NCBI RefSeq assembly: GCF_029227915.1
Contig: NC_079876.1
Coordinates: 23,622,001-23,686,000, forward strand
Direction: 5' to 3'
From: Hydractinia symbiolongicarpus
Taxonomy: Eukaryota; Cnidaria; Hydrozoa; Anthoathecata; Hydractiniidae
Length of the DNA stretch: 64,000 nt
The translations under genes were made by a program, and so were the position numbers. Of this stretch, positions 63,968 through 64,000 are shown piece by piece. The notes beneath the pieces were generated by a model. That model did no database searches, was not told the origin of the DNA, and saw only the letters and a program-made list of their open reading frames with translations. Position 1 is the stretch's first letter. Each line of letters begins with the position of its first letter.

Positions 63968-64000
63968 CTAAAAAAGTTATTGAAGGCTTGTATAAATTAA

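Overview
This is an AT-rich animal genomic window with short, phase-compatible GT-AG exons, small introns, long intergenic DNA and many short repeats. NFI, CHP and TTC4 homologues together with the repeat style suggest a non-bilaterian metazoan. A cnidarian, possibly a hydrozoan, is my best guess, but the species is not certain. It is not prokaryotic. Single open reading frames mislead here, because most genes only appear when exons are joined by splice site and phase.

Layout: 3.26-7.79 kb (minus) holds the first five coding exons of a Nuclear Factor I gene, including its whole DNA-binding domain; its 3' part runs off the left edge or was not recognised. 7.8-24.9 kb is non-coding as far as I can see and is rich in the CRE palindrome TGACGTCA, with small tandem and inverted repeats and degraded repeat copies. 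24.95-26.09 kb (plus) is a three-exon gene of unknown function with a CCHC-like finger. 28.5-28.9 kb is a frameshifted HIRAN-like, repeat-associated ORF.

30.96-53.21 kb (minus) is a cluster of three paralogous RING/B-box/coiled-coil (TRIM-like) genes. Genes 1 and 2 carry a long FG-repeat exon resembling nucleoporin FG domains. This exon has no usable ATG and is masked by a long antisense frame on the plus strand. Genes 1 and 2 lie in a recent tandem duplication of about 5.4-6.5 kb. Its breakpoint cut the FG exon and joined it in frame to the last codons of gene 3, so gene 2 has lost gene 1's C-terminal exons. Gene 3 lacks the FG exon and carries an approximately 2.5-kb, 29-bp minisatellite in its fifth intron. 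All three share a C-terminal CIxxMDEY...ELRLxDY module that I do not recognise.

54.68-58.53 kb (plus) is a seven-exon calcineurin B homologous protein gene (CHP), divergent from gene 3. 61.07-63.97 kb (minus) is the 3' end of a TTC4 gene; an internally deleted non-LTR retrotransposon sits in one of its introns.

The most novel item is the TRIM-like/FG-repeat architecture. RING and B-box modules suggest ubiquitin ligase or scaffold activity, while FG repeats suggest multivalent phase-separating or transport-receptor-binding behaviour. That function is inference from domain types only.
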